Below are positions 35,198-44,279 of a DNA stretch of 64,000 nucleotides, in pieces. The stretch lies in contig OU744733.1 in assembly GCA_916613615.1 (NCBI GenBank), positions 32,961,939 to 33,025,938 of the forward strand, given 5' to 3'. Within the stretch, counting starts at the first letter, position 1, and each line of letters begins with the position of its first letter. The notes beneath the pieces were generated by a model. The model was not told where the DNA came from, searched no databases, and saw nothing but the letters and a program-made list of their open reading frames with translations. The DNA is from Steromphala cineraria. Taxonomy: Eukaryota; Mollusca; Gastropoda; Trochida; Trochidae. A program made the position numbers and the translations under genes.

Positions 35198-36278
35198 ATC
35201 AACAACGAAAGTAAGGTTGGTTTATGATGCTTCAGCAAAGTATGATGGTGTGTCATTGAATGATGCAATCTACCCAGGTCCCAAACTTCAACGTGAACTG
35301 TTGGACGTGCTTCTACGCTTCAGGAAGCATCCAGTTGCTTTGGTGTGTGACATTGAAGCTATGTATTTGCAAATTAAAATCCCACCTTCAGATAGGCCTT
35401 ATCACAGATTTCTTTGGCGATCTTTGGACAGAAATATTCCTCCAGATATCTATGAATTCAGTAGAGTTGTTTTTGGAGTGACATCATCCCCTTTCTTAGC
35501 ACAGTATGTGACACAAGAACATGCTAAGATTCATGCTAGGCAATTCCCCTTGGTAGCTGAAACTGTCATTAAATCAACTTACATGGATGATGGAATGGAC
35601 TCTGTCGAGAATGAGGAAAAAGGTGTTGAGTTGTACAAACAGTTGTCAGAATTGTGGTCTAAGGCTGGAATGCATGCTCGGAAGTGGCTGTCGAATTCAG
35701 TTCATGTTCTTGAGCATATTCCATCTGAAGACAGGGCATCAGAGATTGATCTTGGAAAAGGTCATTTACCTACAACAAAGACTCTTGGGTTATTGTGGAA
35801 AGCTGAAACAGATATTTTCACATTCAAATCAGACGTGCCCTCTAAATCTGAAAATGTGACAAAGAGAAGTTTCTTGAGTGATGTTGCAAAACTATTCGAT
35901 CCTTTAGGGTTTGTTGATCCATTCGCTGTTACGGCAAAAATCCTCTTGCAGCAGGCATGGATGACTGGTGTCAGTTGGGATGATGACATCACTGGAGACC
36001 TGAAAGAAAAGATGAAAACATGGTTACAAGAAGTTGCAGAGTTGAAAGATCTAGAAGTACCTAGTTGTTTAAGCATTGAACATACTTACCTGGTTGCCTA
36101 CCATGTCTTTGTGGACGCATCAAAGGATGCATTTGGAGCTGTTGTCTATGCAGTTCATGTGTATGCAAATGGCACAAAGTCAAGTAGATTGATAGTGGCT
36201 AAAAGTCGTGTTGCACCATTGAAAGCAGTTAGTATACCAAGACTTGAATTAATGGCTGCCATGGTTGGTTTGCGATAA
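35160..36278 (+). pseudogene. BEL/Pao reverse transcriptase and RNase H start
   Basis: The frame opens around 35160 in a new register. It contains VRLVYDASAK, then ALVCDIEAMYLQIKI (first catalytic Asp), FGVTSSPFLAQYV and YMDDGMDSV (catalytic Asp pair, about 35583-35590), followed by the LGLLW region and the connection. RNase H begins at HVFVDASKDAFGAVVY and includes the Glu of IPRLELMAAMVGLR. An in-frame TAA at 36276-36278 interrupts RNase H. Confidence 0.95.
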
Positions 36279-36995
36279 GCTGCAACAGTATCAAAAGCCT
36301 TGAAATTTAAAATACAAACAGTCACATTTTGGTCAGACAGCCACAATGTTCTTTGCTGGATCAAGAGCAACAGTAGATCATTCAAGCCTTTTGTAGCAAA
36401 CAGAATTGGTGAAATACAATCCCTTACGAATCCCTCTCAATGGTTTTATGTTCCTACTGGGTTGAATCCTGCCGATATGATAACACGAGGTGTTTCAGCT
36501 TCAAAGTTGATTGGCAGTACATTCTGGTGACGTGGTCCTCCTTTCCTTGAACAAGATGAATCAGAATGGCCTCCTCAAAGTGGTCATTACAATTCTGAAG
36601 TTCAGGATTCCTCTTTGGTCGTTATGCCTTCAGATGCAGATTTCAAACTGAAACCTACACGGTTTTCTAGCTGGCAAAGACTTGTCAGAGTTACAGCATG
36701 GGTCTATAGGTTCTTGCACAACTGCTCGTCAGTCCGTGAAATGAAGAAGATGGGTGAATTGACATTGGATGAAATCAAAGATGCTGAAATGAAAATACTT
36801 ACCAAAGTTCAAAAAGATGAATTCCCTGAGGAGTATCAAGCTTTATCCAAAGGCAAGATGATATCTTCAAATTCAAAGCTCATCAGTTTGCAGCCTGTTC
36901 TTGATGATGATGGTATCATGAGACTACATGGCAGATTAGAGCATGCAGATTGCCTGTCCTTGGAATCCAGGTTTCCAATAATTTTGCCTCGTTAA
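36279..36995 (+). pseudogene. BEL/Pao RNase H end and linker
   Basis: Same frame after the stop. TVTFWSDSHNVLCWI holds the next RNase H Asp, and NPADMITRGVSASKL is the conserved RNase H end. A TGA at about 36528-36530 interrupts it. The linker SSWQRLVRVTAWVYRFLHN and the LRLHGRLE-like motif MRLHGRLEHA belong to the pre-integrase region. A TAA ends this part at 36993-36995. Confidence 0.9.
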
Positions 36996-37829
36996 CATTG
37001 GGTGACCAAGCTAATTGTTAAGCATTATCATGTTATGGGCACAAATCAAACTTTGTCTTTGATCTCGGCGAGATTCTGGATCATATCTGGCAGGGAAGCT
37101 ATTAGAGCATGGGAACACGAATGTGCCAGGTGTAGAAAAGCAAAAGCTAAACCAGTTCATCCAGTAATGGCACCATGACCAAAGTTCCGAGTTCAGCCTT
37201 CTTTCAGAGCCTTTACTGAAACTGGGGTCGACTTTGCGACTCAGCAAATGGACAAAGACATCATCGGGAGGTCTTTAGCTAACAGAGGTGTTAAATGGCT
37301 TTTTAACCCTCCACATGCTCCTCATTTTGGAGGAGTATTTGAAACGATGATCAAAGCAGCTAAACAAGCTATTTTTGCAATATTGAGTAAGTGTGACGTC
37401 ACAGACGAAGATCTCATGACGGCTATGACAGGTGCTGAAAGTCTCATTAATTCAAGACCTCTTACTTATAAACCAGCACATCCAAATGATGCTTCTCCCC
37501 TCACACCAAACCATTTCCTTCACGGCCAAATTGGAGGTATTTTTGCACCAGAATCTGTTGACAGCACAGATTTCCATCCTCACAAACACTGGCGTAGACT
37601 ACAAGAGTTGGTTCGTCACTTTTGGCGCAGATGGATGCGAGAATGGTTGCCTAGTTTGAATTCTCGCAAAAAATGGACTAAAATACGTCCAGATCCTAGG
37701 GAAAACGATTTTGTTTTGGTAATTTCACCAAACACCCCTAGAGGACAATGGCAACTAGGTACAGTTGTGAGGACGTATCCAGGAGTTGATGGTGCCGTAC
37801 GAGTGGTCGACGTACAAGTTGGAAAGTAG
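36996..37829 (+). pseudogene. BEL/Pao integrase with deleted catalytic core
   Basis: The N-terminal zinc region is present (HYHVMGTNQTL...CARCRK). After a TGA near 37178, RAFTETGVDFATQ gives the first catalytic Asp. The sequence then jumps to MDKDIIGRSLANRGVKW and HAPHFGGVFETMIKAAKQAI (catalytic Glu). The segment with the second Asp, by family comparison some tens of residues, is missing. The C-terminal part (LTPNHFLHG, RENDFVLVI, WQLGTVVRTYPG.DG..RVVDV) is intact to the TAG at about 37827-37829. Confidence 0.93.
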
Positions 37830-37959
37830 ATACTTACCAGGGCAGTCAGTCGGATCTGTCCTCTGGAGTGGAACCCCTTGGATGATGAGTCCCCGGATGC
37901 CAAGACTACGAACCTGGAAGAAGAGGAGTCTAGAAGGAAGGATCAAGATCCGTGGAGAA

Positions 37960-38044
37960 AGGACCAAGACCCTGGCGACCCCTGGAGAAAGGACCAAGAC
38001 CCTGGCGACCCCTGGAGAAAGGACCAAGACCCTGGCGACCCATG
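37960..38044 (+). repeat. 30-bp tandem repeat in the BEL/Pao 3' region
   Basis: Three near-perfect copies of GGAGAAAGGACCAAGACCCT followed by GGCGACCCCT, just after the pol stop. Confidence 0.92.
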
Positions 38045-38233
38045 GATCAAGAACCTCGGTTGAAGATTCCCTTGGATGGAGTTTTCTGTGATTGTGATTC
38101 TTGGGAGAGGATTCGTCGATGGTGATAATTCATGGATGGTGAGGATTCATGGATAAATATTCGTGGATGGATATTCATGGAAATTCGATGATGGCGAGTG
38201 ATGTGTTAATATGTAAATATTGTTTGTGATGAA

Positions 38234-38349
38234 ATTTGTGAAATAATGAAATGTGAAGTGAAATAATGAAATGTGAAGTGAAATAATGAAATGTGAAGTG
38301 AAATAATGAAATGTGAAGTGAAATAATGAAATGTGAAGTAAAGTAATGA
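38234..38349 (+). repeat. 20-bp tandem repeat before the 3' LTR
   Basis: About six copies of GTGAAATAATGAAATGTGAA in tandem. The array lies in the untranslated region between pol and the polypurine tract. Confidence 0.92.
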
Positions 38350-38505
38350 AAATGTGATTCCTTTGGGATGTGATGGTGATTTTATCATTTTGGAGTTGTG
38401 AATTGAGTTTGAGCGTTTTATATGATTTTTGTTTCAGAATTTGACATTTGAATTTGTTTTCATTCGTTTTCATTCATAATGTTTATTGACAGACTTTATT
38501 CTGTT

Positions 38506-38516
38506 AAGGAGGGGAA
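38506..38516 (+). promoter_or_regulatory. Polypurine tract
   Basis: AAGGAGGGGAA immediately precedes the 3' LTR and would prime plus-strand synthesis. Confidence 0.85.
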
Positions 38517-38876
38517 TGAGCTGAAGAGCTGTTCCCGAACAGTAAACAATCTCCAAAACGCATGCAGCAAGCTGTTGTTGTTGGCCAGAATGTCTATTTC
38601 AGCTCGTGCATCTTGTTGCACGTGCTAACTGACTGGGACTCTGTAATTTTTGAGTAACACTCATGCTGTTGGCAGTCGGGGCAACATGTGTGATTTTCAA
38701 TTGCTTTAAATTAATTTTTAAGCTTGGGTTTATATTGAATAAGCCTCCAGTTCACACTTGGTGAAATAATGTAATTACTAACCCAAATTATTGTGGGAAT
38801 TTGACCATTATTGTATATTGTAAATATTAAACTGAGGGAAATTAAATGGTATTTGATGAAATTTAGCTGCACTCCA
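38517..38876 (+). repeat. 3' LTR of the BEL/Pao element
   Basis: This 360-bp LTR starts TGAGCTGAAGAGCTG and ends GCTGCACTCCA. It is followed by the target duplication GGGAC and then the interrupted R1 MITE (AGTAGCACG). Confidence 0.93.
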
Positions 38877-39200
38877 GGGACAGTAGCACGTTTTAAGGGG
38901 GAATATAAGGTGATGTCAGGAAAAGGAAAATTAATGGTTCCAATTGAAAAACAATGTATTTAAACTAAATCAAGCAGTAATGATCCAAATATATAACGTA
39001 AACTTTAGCCATGCGATTTTTTTTTTTTCTTACACAAAATGAATTAAAGTTGTTCACACAAAATGGCCGCCAAAGGATTTTATGTGAATCTTCATACTTT
39101 GTCCTCTTACTATGGATGATTGGCTTGTGTTTTGAGACACTGTCAAAATAATAGATGTAACATTAACTTACAATTATCAGTGATTAAATGTCATTATTTA
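38877..39200. mobile_element. R1 MITE body, middle segment of the split copy
   Basis: GGGACAGTAGCACGTTTTAA continues with AAGGTGATGTCAGG and ATGGCCGCCAAAGG up to ACAATTATCAGTGA near 39185. The long-TIR element then interrupts it, and the last 35-40 bp with the right terminus appear at about 43093-43127. Confidence 0.85.
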
Positions 39201-39209
39201 TACTTACCG

Positions 39210-39960
39210 TAGACAAGTGACCTTAGCCTTGTTATCAGTATAACATGTAAGGAACTCAATCCCACTGATGTAATGAAACATCATTACTCAGAACAATCAG
39301 AGTTAACCGCCCGTCACTAGCCCCTTAGGTGGCGTGACCTGTCAACCAATCAGTTTCATTCACATTACAGAGTCGGTAGTGTGCAGACGTGTTTCTGTAT
39401 CTCTCCCTAGCTAATTTAACGTGTTTTGTTGTTCTTGACTTGGCTTATTCCCTTTAAGTCCTTCTTGGTCTTTATTCGACCTCTCTGCGTGGTATTCAGT
39501 CCTTGCTGTTGACTACATGTCAACTTAGTGGCAGGCTGTAGCACGTGGTGTCGATTTGGTCGTGCAGCACGTGCAAGGCGAGCGAGGGCCGTCGCTCTCT
39601 CTCTCTCCCCTCGTGCGTAGGGCACTAGGGTTGGACAAGGCGGTTTCGCTACCCTCGCGCTTGTTGACTTGCGCGCTTGGTGGTTCGGGCGCTTGCTAGC
39701 GCTAGGGTTGGACAGGCGCTTGCGCTTCCCACGCGCTTGGTGAGTCGTGCGCTTGCTGGCGCTTGGACTTGGACAGGCGTCTGCGCTTGTTGCACGCTTG
39801 GTGGTTCGGGCGTTTGCTAGCGCCAGGGTTGGACAGGCGCTTGTGCGTGCCTCGCGCTTGGTGGATCGCGCGCTTGCGTGCCTTGTGCGCTAGCTGGCGC
39901 TTGGATTGGACAGGCCTGCGCTTGTCTCGCGCGTGACCTGTCAACCAATTAGTTTCATTC
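39210..39960. repeat. Left inverted arm of the long-TIR element
   Basis: The outer 430 bp are unique sequence. From about 39640, tandem units of GCGCTTGGTGGTTCGGGCG / GGTTGGACAGGCG type (about 60 bp) fill the arm. It is strongly GC-rich against the AT-rich background. Confidence 0.85.
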
Positions 39961-40158
39961 ACATTACCTAGGAGTCCCAATTAACGACAGATACGTAAGA
40001 GGGGAGCCGGGCGGTAGTGACGACCGTCACTTGTCTACGGTAAGTATTAATAATGACGTTTAATCAAAAACGTACTATTATTTGGATACTATGCAATTAT
40101 TAGACGGATTAATATTGATTAAGTGAACACCAGCTGAAATATTTGGATATATAAGATG

Positions 40159-40404
40159 CTGGTGAGATACCATCCCATCACCTCCATCATGGCAAACCAG
40201 GAGTTAGAGTATAAGTACATTCCGACTTCAAGAGGTGACAGATACCTGGTTTTTGATAGGTACATGTTCCGAACAACCCGTAAGCGAAATGCTGTAAGCT
40301 GGATATCTTGGAGATGTTTACAGAATCACTGCAATGCGACTGTCTCCACTGTCGACGACATTGTCACTAAAGGTCCTGGCGCTCATTTATACCCACGAAC
40401 GTGT
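40159..40404 (+). pseudogene. FLYWCH-type zinc-finger fragment
   Basis: The frame from MLVRYHPITSIMANQELEYK encodes a FLYWCH-like domain at residues about 17-78. The aromatic/basic core is YLVFDRYMFRTTRKRN, then the Trp pair in VSWISWRCLQNHCNATVST with the C-x4-C-like cysteines (RCLQNHCNA), and a terminal His in KGPGAH. FLYWCH domains bind zinc and DNA and often precede transposase domains of animal Mutator-like elements. No transposase follows: downstream sequence belongs to a DIRS-like fragment on the opposite strand. Confidence 0.7.
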
Positions 40405-40451
40405 GTACAATGGGCTAGAGGTCCCCTCCTGTGCGCAGGTGGACGAGGTAC

Positions 40452-40900
40452 TCAGCGACCTATGGTATCGTCACTGCTCGCACATTGAACCCTTCCCCCT
40501 AGCAAAATGCAATAAAGGAAACCCATTGGAAGTCGTACAGTTTGCATGTGGATGACCGCTGCGAGGTCGCCACTGCGCTGGCCAACCGTGAAAAGGTCGG
40601 CATTCGGTTCCCCGAACTGGAGACAAATTGCCTCGAACACTCGAGGGTGCAACATCCACAGTCCGCAATGACGTTCTCAGCTCCCGGGATGTGCACCGCT
40701 CTGATTGGGATGTTGAGGTTGTCCACCACAGAAACAGCTCCATCACCAGTTGCAACAGTGATCCCGCCTTGGTCGATCCCTGTTTGTTGATCGACCAAGC
40801 CGCTGTTGAACTGTCCGTGTGTAGTCGAACCAGAGATTGATCCAGTCTCAACCTCGTGCTGCCGTGAAGGGCGAGCGCTGATCGGAGACTGGACCATGTC
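40452..40900 (-). pseudogene. DIRS-like retroelement RNase H fragment
   Basis: Across three minus-strand frames: LHTDSSTAAWSINKQGS (the D-[NS]-[ST]-T..WxINKQG RNase H motif), LNIPIRAVHIPGAENVIAD (the HIPG..N..AD motif), and VFEAICLQFGEPNADLF (F......G.P..DLFA motif just after). This order is typical of DIRS-type tyrosine-recombinase retroelements and relatives. Frames shift at least twice and there is no reverse transcriptase upstream, so it is a captured or decayed piece. Confidence 0.75.
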
Positions 40901-40902
40901 CC

Positions 40903-41424
40903 TTACTGATGCCAGGATGTCATCCTTGAACGCCTCCTGGTCGAAAAGCGTAGCTGGGAGCGCCTTAGCGCGCTTCTCTTCCTTGAACTTTTTGGTCCTC
41001 CAGTCAGCCGGGCACCCTTAAGTCCTCTTGGGCCGAACCCCGCTGTGGGGGAGCGTCCGAGAAGTGTCAGCGCTAGTGGATCCTGTAGGGTCGCATCCGA
41101 GTGATGCGACCCTGAGGAGAATTCATCGAACTCCATGGCGTCCTCGCAGATGATGAGTTCCGCGATGGGGGGCCGCCGTGGAGGCCGTCACTGAGGAGTT
41201 AGCACTCGGCTTCTTCGCCCAGGAGCGCTGTTGCGTCTCACTCCTCCTGATGGAAGAGCGATAGCGCCTGTGTTGCCCCGAGTGAGATCGGCGCACTCAA
41301 GGCACCTATTGGTCCTGCACAGCTGGCAGACCACGTGAGGGTCATACCTCGGTGACTTGCGCAAGCCGCAACGCCCGCAGCAGCCCGAGTAAGGTGACGA
41401 CGAGTTGCACGGAATCAAGTTCAT
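40903..41424 (-). pseudogene. DIRS-like gag fragment
   Basis: The minus-strand frame from 41424 encodes CCGRCGLRKSPRYDPHVVCQ followed by LCRTNRCLECADLTRG, a cysteine/histidine cluster (C-x2-C...DPH..C..C...C..C) found in gag-like proteins of DIRS elements. It is followed by a basic, Ser/Arg-rich region in another frame (GGPKSSRKRSALRRSQLRFS). The gag and RNase H pieces are in consistent orientation, with the reverse transcriptase missing between them. Confidence 0.55.
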
Positions 41425-41434
41425 CTGAAGTCGT

Positions 41435-42110
41435 TAAGGGGAGAGAGCCCGGAGCGCCTCAACCACAAACCCGATATGCAAGTCCAAGGAAAGAAGGGGA
41501 GTACGTCGGAGACGTCTCACGCACAAGTTCCAGTCCAACAGGGAAGAAGGGAGCGTCTGGAACGCCTCGACCTAACCTGTAATGCCTCAACCTTACTAGT
41601 CAGACGCCTATGTTGAGAAGGGGAGAGACGCCTGGAGCATCTCGACCCAACCGCGAGAGCGTAGTGACGCACTAGGCACGAGGGGAGGGCGCGTGGAGCG
41701 CCACGACCCTGAGTCTGTAAGTACCTGAGGGATAGCCGAGAAAAAAAAAACTAGACAAGGCGAGAGCGCTAGAGTGCCTCGACCTCGAGTCAAGGTTCGA
41801 ATTCATCAAGGGGAGACCAACCCCCGGCAAGCAAGCGGGGAGGGTGCCTGGAGCGCCGCGCCTCTTGCCAGACAGCACCTGAAGCGTCAGATGCAAGTCA
41901 AGATCAGTGAAGCGGGGAGAGCGCCTGGAACGCCTCACCCACTACCCAATCAGCGCCTGAAGTTACAGGCGCAATCTAAGGTGGACACGAGATCTGCCGC
42001 GTCCGCAAAACCCCGCGTACGGGGACGCAGTGTCACATGGGATTAAATCCATGCCTGAGAGACAGGCAAGAAACCAACTAGGCAAGGGGAGACTCGACCC
42101 CAAGCCCAAG
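41435..42110. repeat. Array of imperfect GAGCGCCTGGAGCGCCTCGACC repeats
   Basis: At least six diverged units spaced about 75-110 bp apart share GAAGGGGAGAG then GCGCCTGGAGCGCCTCGACC-like sequence (near 41444, 41550, 41630, 41690, 41765, 41845 and 41920). Each has a short GCGC...GCGC inverted core. The open frames through it look repetitive, not like a known protein. Confidence 0.65.
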
Positions 42111-42274
42111 TCAAGCAGTGATCAATCAGTCAAGCGTGAACCTGTGCAACTGGCGCGCTGCCAAGCGTGACATGTCAGTCACCTCTCTGCTCAGTCGCCT
42201 CCTAAGAAGGAAACTCCCCTGAGTTAAGAGCGAGAGACACGCACGTGAGGAGGGAGCCCGTACACAAGCACAAC

Positions 42275-43085
42275 ATCAACTAGCGCAAGCCGCCAGCAAG
42301 CGTTCGACCAACCAAGCGCGAGACAAGCGCAGGCCTGTCCAATCCAAGCGCCAGCAAGCGCACGAGGCACGCAAGCGCGCGATCCAGCAAGCGCGAGGCA
42401 CGCGCAAGCGCCTGTCCAACCCTGGCGCTAGCAAACGCCCGAACCACCAAGCGTGCGACAAGCGCAGGCGCCTGTCCAAGTCAAAGCGCCAGCAAGCGTA
42501 CGACTCACCAAGCGCGTGGGAAGCGCAAGCGCCTGTCCAATCCTAGCGCTAGCAAGCGCCCGAACCACCAAGCACGCAAGTCAACAAGCGCGAGGGTAGC
42601 GAAACAGCCTTGTCCAACCCTAGCGCCCCACGCACGAGGGGAGAGAGAGAGAGCGACGACCGTCGCTCGCCTTGCACGTGCTGCACGACCGAAATCGACA
42701 CCACGTGCTACAGCCTGCCACTAAGTTGACACGTAGTCAACAGAACACCACTCAGAAACAGTATTCAACAACAAGGACTGAATACCACGCAGAGAGGTCG
42801 AATAAAGACCAAGAAGGACTTAAAGGGAATAAGCCAAGTCAAGAACTACAAAACACGTTAAATTAGCTCAATACAATCGGGAGAGATACAGAAACACGTT
42901 TGCACACTACCGACTCTGTAATGTGAATGAAACTGATTGGTTGACAGGTCACGCCACCTAAGGGGCTAGTGACGGGCGGTTAACTCTGATTGTTCTGAGT
43001 AATGATGTTTTCTTACATCTGTGGGATTGAGTCAATTACATGTTATACGGATAACAAGGCTAAGGTCACTTGTCTGAGGTTAGTA
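42275..43085. repeat. Right inverted arm of the long-TIR element
   Basis: Reverse-complement match to 39210-39960: inner minisatellite (CCAAGCGCCAGCAAGCG units, about 42275-42620), then a unique outer part including GGAATAAGCCAAGTCAAGAA and GACAGGTCACGCCACCTAAG. It is also included from 42475 onward in the 5-kb tandem duplication. Confidence 0.85.
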
Positions 43086-43092
43086 TCCAAAT

Positions 43093-43127
43093 AATATAAA
43101 ATTATCCAAAAACGTGCTACTGCCCCT
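43093..43127. mobile_element. Right end of the split R1 MITE
   Basis: ATAATATAAAATTATCCAAA then AACGTGCTACTGCCCCT is the R1 right end, with TTAA at 43128-43131. It completes the copy begun at 32125. Confidence 0.85.
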
Positions 43128-43131
43128 TTAA

Positions 43132-43615
43132 GGGTTTCTGAGTTGAAATACTAACTATACATTGATTACGAACAGAATAAGGTGTGTATTAAAATATATG
43201 TATTGTCTATTTCGGTTTAATTATGGACATAATAATTGCCTTTAGGTGATCTCACGGCCTCGGGAAATCAGTCGGGAGGGAACGAAAGTTAAACTTTATC
43301 TGATATTTTTTTAAACAAGTATTACTTTAAATGGCAATTCACTCCATACAAATTAAAAACAATTAATTTGAAATTATTCTATTTATTTTTCCTAAAGTTT
43401 TGGTTTTACTTGGTCGGGATATATGTCCGCGGGTAATATTGCGGACAGAAACAGGCATTCTTTTAATTGATATTTGATATTTAAGATTAATCTTATATTT
43501 AATTTCGAAATTAGAGTAAGCAGTAGGTTTCTAACGAGCCAACATAATACGAAATATTAGACAAGTTAGATAACATTTTATGATTGACTGACATTTAAAA
43601 CCATGAAGGTAAACT
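43132..43615. other. Unique sequence between R1 copies (duplicated at about 48170-48652)
   Basis: AT-rich DNA without a gene or recognised repeat. It is the original flank to the right of the split R1 MITE. Confidence 0.6.
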
Positions 43616-43619
43616 TTAA

Positions 43620-43975
43620 AGAGCCAGTAGTACGTTTTTAGGGGGAATATAAGGTGATGTCAGGAAAATGAAAATTAATGGTTCCAATTGAAAGACAATG
43701 TATTTAAACTAAGTGGAGCAGTATTAATTCAAATATATAAGTTATAGTTTGGATATGCTATTCCTTTTTCTCACACAAAATGAATTAAAGGTGCTCACAC
43801 AAAATGGTCGCCAATGGATTTTATGTGAATCTTCATACTTTGTCCTCTGACTAAGGATGATTGGTTTGTGTTATGAGCTTTTGACACTGTCAAAATAATA
43901 CATTTAGCATTAACTTACAATTATCAGTGAAACATTTTGAATATAAAATTAGTAAAAAAATCTGCTACTGCGCAT
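43620..43975. mobile_element. R1 MITE, copy A of the duplication
   Basis: TTAA at 43616-43619 and 43976-43979. The termini are decayed (AGAGCCAGTAGTACG and CTGCTACTGCGCAT) and the interior is full length (356 bp). Confidence 0.88.
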
Positions 43976-44279
43976 TTAAAACTATCCGACATTTATCCAA
44001 TGATCTCTCCAAACAATGATCTCTCCATTATAATACTGAACCAACTATATTACAACTCACACATGTTATAAAGAGACACTCAGATGGATGTTTTAGTCAC
44101 ACATGCCAAACTTTATCAATGGTGTCATGAACTAAAGAAATTACCAAATGTTTCTGAAAATTATCATTCAAATAAATTTACGACTGTGCAATCTAATCGC
44201 AATACCAATAGATCGCAAAACAGGTTGAGCAATACAATTATTGCAATATTATTTTCATAAAGCAATATATCGTAATATA

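Larger units (their letters stand above)
32131..38876 (+). mobile_element. BEL/Pao LTR retrotransposon, full structure, decayed
   Basis: This 6.7-kb element has TG...CA LTRs (32131-32515 and 38517-38876), a TGG-initiated candidate primer site, a gag-pol region with retropepsin-like protease, reverse transcriptase, RNase H and integrase pieces, and a polypurine tract. The flanking 5-mer GGGAC is present on both sides (32126-32130 and 38877-38881), showing the insertion is intact. Stops, frameshifts and an integrase deletion make it inactive. Domain order and the YMDD catalytic motif fit BEL/Pao. No envelope-like ORF is seen. Confidence 0.95.
39205..43092. mobile_element. Long-TIR composite element (Mutator/Pack-MULE-like candidate)
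   Basis: Arms of roughly 750-800 bp (about 39210-39960 and 42290-43080) are inverted copies starting near AGACAAGTGACCTTAGCCTT. Each has an outer unique part (GACCTGTCAACCAATCAG) and an inner GC-rich minisatellite of about 60 bp (GCTAGCGCTAGGGTTGGACA type). The spacer has a FLYWCH zinc-finger fragment (plus) and DIRS-like gag and RNase H fragments (minus). Long arms and FLYWCH suggest a Mutator-like origin. No transposase core or clear 8-10-bp duplication was found, so this class is an inference. Confidence 0.6.

Noticed and set aside
38147..38473. Phe/His/Ser repeat ORF (FHYFTSHFIISLHIS...)
   Set aside because: Translation of the 20-bp tandem repeat on the antisense strand of the retrotransposon.
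41774..42046. 90-codon plus-strand ORF as a gene
   Set aside because: It consists of the GAGCGCC repeat array translated, with no family resemblance.
42276..42479. Trp/Arg/Leu-rich ORF in the minisatellite
   Set aside because: Periodic product of the 60-bp repeat. The mirrored arm encodes different peptides.
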